A DNA stretch of 7,947 nucleotides from Deltaproteobacteria bacterium (GTDB lineage Bacteria > Myxococcota_A > Polyangia > JAAYKL01): contig JAABTR010000104.1 of the NCBI GenBank assembly GCA_011389755.1, positions 1-7,947 on the forward strand, read 5' to 3'. Positions 6,662-7,947 of the stretch are shown piece by piece. The translations under genes were made by a program, and so were the position numbers. Position 1 is the stretch's first letter. Every line of letters begins with the position of its first letter. Under the pieces are notes generated by a model. It made no database searches and was not told the DNA's origin. It saw only the letters and a list, made by a program, of their open reading frames with translations.

Positions 6662-6982
6662 ATGGCGGAAAAACCGGCAGGGCCCCCAAAGGGCGCTTCG
6701 CAAAAAGGACGGCTCAATATCAAGGTCGCGGACGACGTCGCTCGAGGCGTCTACTCAAACTTCTCCATCTTGCACAACAATGAAAACGAGTTCGTGCTCG
6801 ATTTCGTGTTTGTGGAGCCCCAGAGGGCTCAGGGGCAGGTGGTCTCCCGGGTGACCACGAGCCCGAAGTCCGCCAAGCGCCTATTGGCCGGTCTTCAAAG
6901 GATGGTCGCTGTGTACGAGGAGCGGTTCGGAGAGATAAACCTCGCCCAGGAGCCCCCCGACCCCAAGGGCACCTACCACTGA
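6662..6982 (+). CDS. DUF3467 family protein
   Basis: The 106-residue soluble protein matches my memory of the DUF3467 (PF11950) consensus nearly end to end. Residues 18-34 (LNIKVADDVARGVYSNF) give the first strand and the conserved GVYSNF. Residues 43-51 (EFVLDFVFV) give the EFVLDF signature. Residues 60-92 carry the SRVTTSP turn and the helix AKRLLAGLQRMVAVYEERFGEI. About 16 residues at the N-terminus are rich in Pro, Gly and Lys and probably disordered. The family is small, single-domain and widespread in bacteria and archaea, and I know of no established biochemical function. Start ATG 6662 is set by GAGGAGG 7 bases upstream. It sits 2 bp after the zinc-ribbon/TPR gene and 24 bp before the ABC ATPase gene, suggesting it works with one of them. 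A role as a small partner of the TPR protein is inference. Confidence 0.85.
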   Translation: MAEKPAGPPKGASQKGRLNIKVADDVARGVYSNFSILHNNENEFVLDFVFVEPQRAQGQVVSRVTTSPKSAKRLLAGLQRMVAVYEERFGEINLAQEPPDPKGTYH

Positions 6983-6996
6983 TTAAAAAGTGCTTC

Positions 6997-7001
6997 GGAG
7001 G
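6997..7001 (+). promoter_or_regulatory. Ribosome binding site for the ABC ATPase gene
   Basis: GGAGG is followed by a 5-base spacer and GTG 7007. It supports the GTG start, after which the protein begins MITVENLTKRYAATTAV, the usual first strand of ABC ATPases. There is no better ATG nearby in this frame. Confidence 0.7.
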
Positions 7002-7006
7002 CTGTC

Positions 7007-7947
7007 GTGATCACAGTCGAGAATCTGACAAAGAGATACGCCGCGACCACCGCGGTGGATGGCCTCAGCTTCGAGGTCTCCTCCAGGGAGGTCCTTGGGT
7101 TTTTGGGGCCCAACGGCGCGGGAAAATCGACCACCTTGCGCATCTTGACCGGTTTTTTGGCGGCCAGCTCGGGCCGGGTCGAGGTGGACGGCCTCGATGT
7201 GGCCGCGCATCCCGGCGCGGTCAAGCAGGTGGTGGGCTACCTGCCCGAGAACGTGCCGCTCTACGGCGAGATGCGCGTCACCGAGTACCTGCGCTACAGG
7301 GCCGCGCTGAAGAACGTCCCGAGAGCCAAGAGGACGGCGGCGGTGGACGAGGCGGTGGAGCGCTGCCGCGTAGGTGACGTGCGCCGCCGCATCATCGGGC
7401 AGCTGTCCAAGGGCTACCGGCAGCGGGTGGGGATGGCCGATGCCCTGGTCGGCGATCCGAAGATCCTGGTGCTCGACGAGCCCACCATCGGGCTCGACCC
7501 CAACCAGATCCGCCAGGTGCGCGGGCTCATCAAGGAGCTCGGGCGGGAGCGCACGGTTATCTTGTCGAGCCACATCCTCCCCGAGGTCGAGGCCGTGTGT
7601 TCGCGGGTGCTCATCCTCGCCGGCGGAAAGCTGCGCGGCCAGGGAAACCCGGACGAGCTGCGCGCCAAGCTGCAGGCGAAGAGCGGGGCCGTGGTGGTGG
7701 AGCTGCTCGAGCCCGAAGATGACGTGGAAGCCCTGCTCGGCGCCGTCGAGGGCGTCGATCGGGTCAGCCGCGTGCAGATGACGGGCCGCGGCCTGGTCCG
7801 CGTCGTCCTGGCGGCGCGCGAGGATCTGGCGGTTCGGGAGCGGGTCTTCGAGATGGCCCGAAAAAAGGGGCTGCGCCTGGTCGGTCTCTCGGCCGAGCCG
7901 GCGTCTTTGGAGGATGTCTTCGTGCAGATAACCACCGAGGAAGCCGA
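7007..7947 (+). CDS. ABC transporter ATP-binding protein, GldA/ABC-2 export type (3' end cut by window)
   Basis: The frame stays open from GTG 7007 to the window end, giving 313 complete codons plus two bases. It is the nucleotide-binding subunit that powers an ABC-2 transporter at the inner membrane. All core motifs are present: Walker A GPNGAGKST (34-42), signature LSKGYRQR (133-140), Walker B ILVLDEP (153-159), D-loop GLDP and switch histidine in SSHIL (H189). The Q-loop position reads GYLPEN, with glutamate replacing glutamine, as is common in the GldA/NatA branch. Residues about 220-310 form the C-terminal accessory domain of this branch and reach the typical closing motif SLEDVFVQIT, so only a few residues are likely missing. 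In this branch the next genes usually encode an ABC-2 permease and a GldG-like protein; none is visible here. The gene is the third of a probable operon after the TPR and DUF3467 genes. The substrate cannot be stated. Confidence 0.93.
   Translation, partial: MITVENLTKRYAATTAVDGLSFEVSSREVLGFLGPNGAGKSTTLRILTGFLAASSGRVEVDGLDVAAHPGAVKQVVGYLPENVPLYGEMRVTEYLRYRAALKNVPRAKRTAAVDEAVERCRVGDVRRRIIGQLSKGYRQRVGMADALVGDPKILVLDEPTIGLDPNQIRQVRGLIKELGRERTVILSSHILPEVEAVCSRVLILAGGKLRGQGNPDELRAKLQAKSGAVVVELLEPEDDVEALLGAVEGVDRVSRVQMTGRGLVRVVLAAREDLAVRERVFEMARKKGLRLVGLSAEPASLEDVFVQITTEEA

Noticed and set aside
4893..6689. Long open frame of 598 codons antisense to the TPR gene
   Set aside because: It mirrors a GC-rich gene with strong domain and repeat structure on the other strand. 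Its own product is rich in Arg, Gly, Val, Leu and Pro without any recognisable domain, as expected for a shadow frame.
7235..7252. Glutamate in the Q-loop of the ABC ATPase as a possible inactivating change
   Set aside because: The YLPE form is frequent in GldA/NatA-like ABC-2 ATPases, and all other catalytic motifs are intact, so it is normal for this branch.

Overview
The window is GC-rich bacterial DNA with tightly packed genes and a Gram-negative cell plan, shown by an outer-membrane TonB-dependent receptor with a Sec signal peptide. The mix of genes resembles a myxobacterial or former-deltaproteobacterial chromosome: a receptor fused to a TonB C-terminal domain, a Lon-like protease of the AAA_32 type, a zinc-ribbon/ATPase/TPR giant, a DUF3467 protein and a GldA-like ABC ATPase. 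This taxonomic placement is inference from gene architecture, not from a marker gene. No RNA gene, CRISPR array, insertion sequence or phage gene is visible.

Layout. Positions 1-690 (+) hold the C-terminal proteolytic domain of a Lon-family protease whose start lies outside the window. It converges, with a 16-bp gap, on a complete 880-residue TonB-dependent receptor at 707-3349 (-). A divergent intergenic region of about 240 bp (3350-3587) carries several inverted and direct repeats but no clear sigma-70 promoter. From 3588 to the window end (+) lies a three-gene probable operon: a 1023-residue double-zinc-ribbon, STAND-like ATPase and TPR protein (3588-6659); a 106-residue DUF3467 protein two bases downstream (6662-6982); and, 24 bp later, an ABC transporter ATP-binding protein that starts at GTG 7007 and is still open at 7947, probably only a few codons from its end.

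How the genes may work together. The three plus-strand genes are close enough to be co-transcribed, and the DUF3467 gene takes its ribosome binding site from the acidic C-terminal codons of the TPR gene, so their translation is probably coupled. The large protein looks like the signalling ATPases that in many bacteria follow a cyclase or kinase domain, but it has no catalytic domain and its P-loop has alanine in place of the invariant lysine. It is best read as a scaffold or sensor. The ABC ATPase is of the GldA/ABC-2 export type, so its membrane partner should lie just beyond the window.

The observations most worth following are the lysine-less P-loop in the zinc-ribbon/TPR protein, its strict 40-residue TPR periodicity, its coupling to DUF3467 and a GldA-like ABC ATPase, the TonB domain fused inside a receptor, and a perfect hairpin that covers the ribosome binding site and start codon of that receptor.
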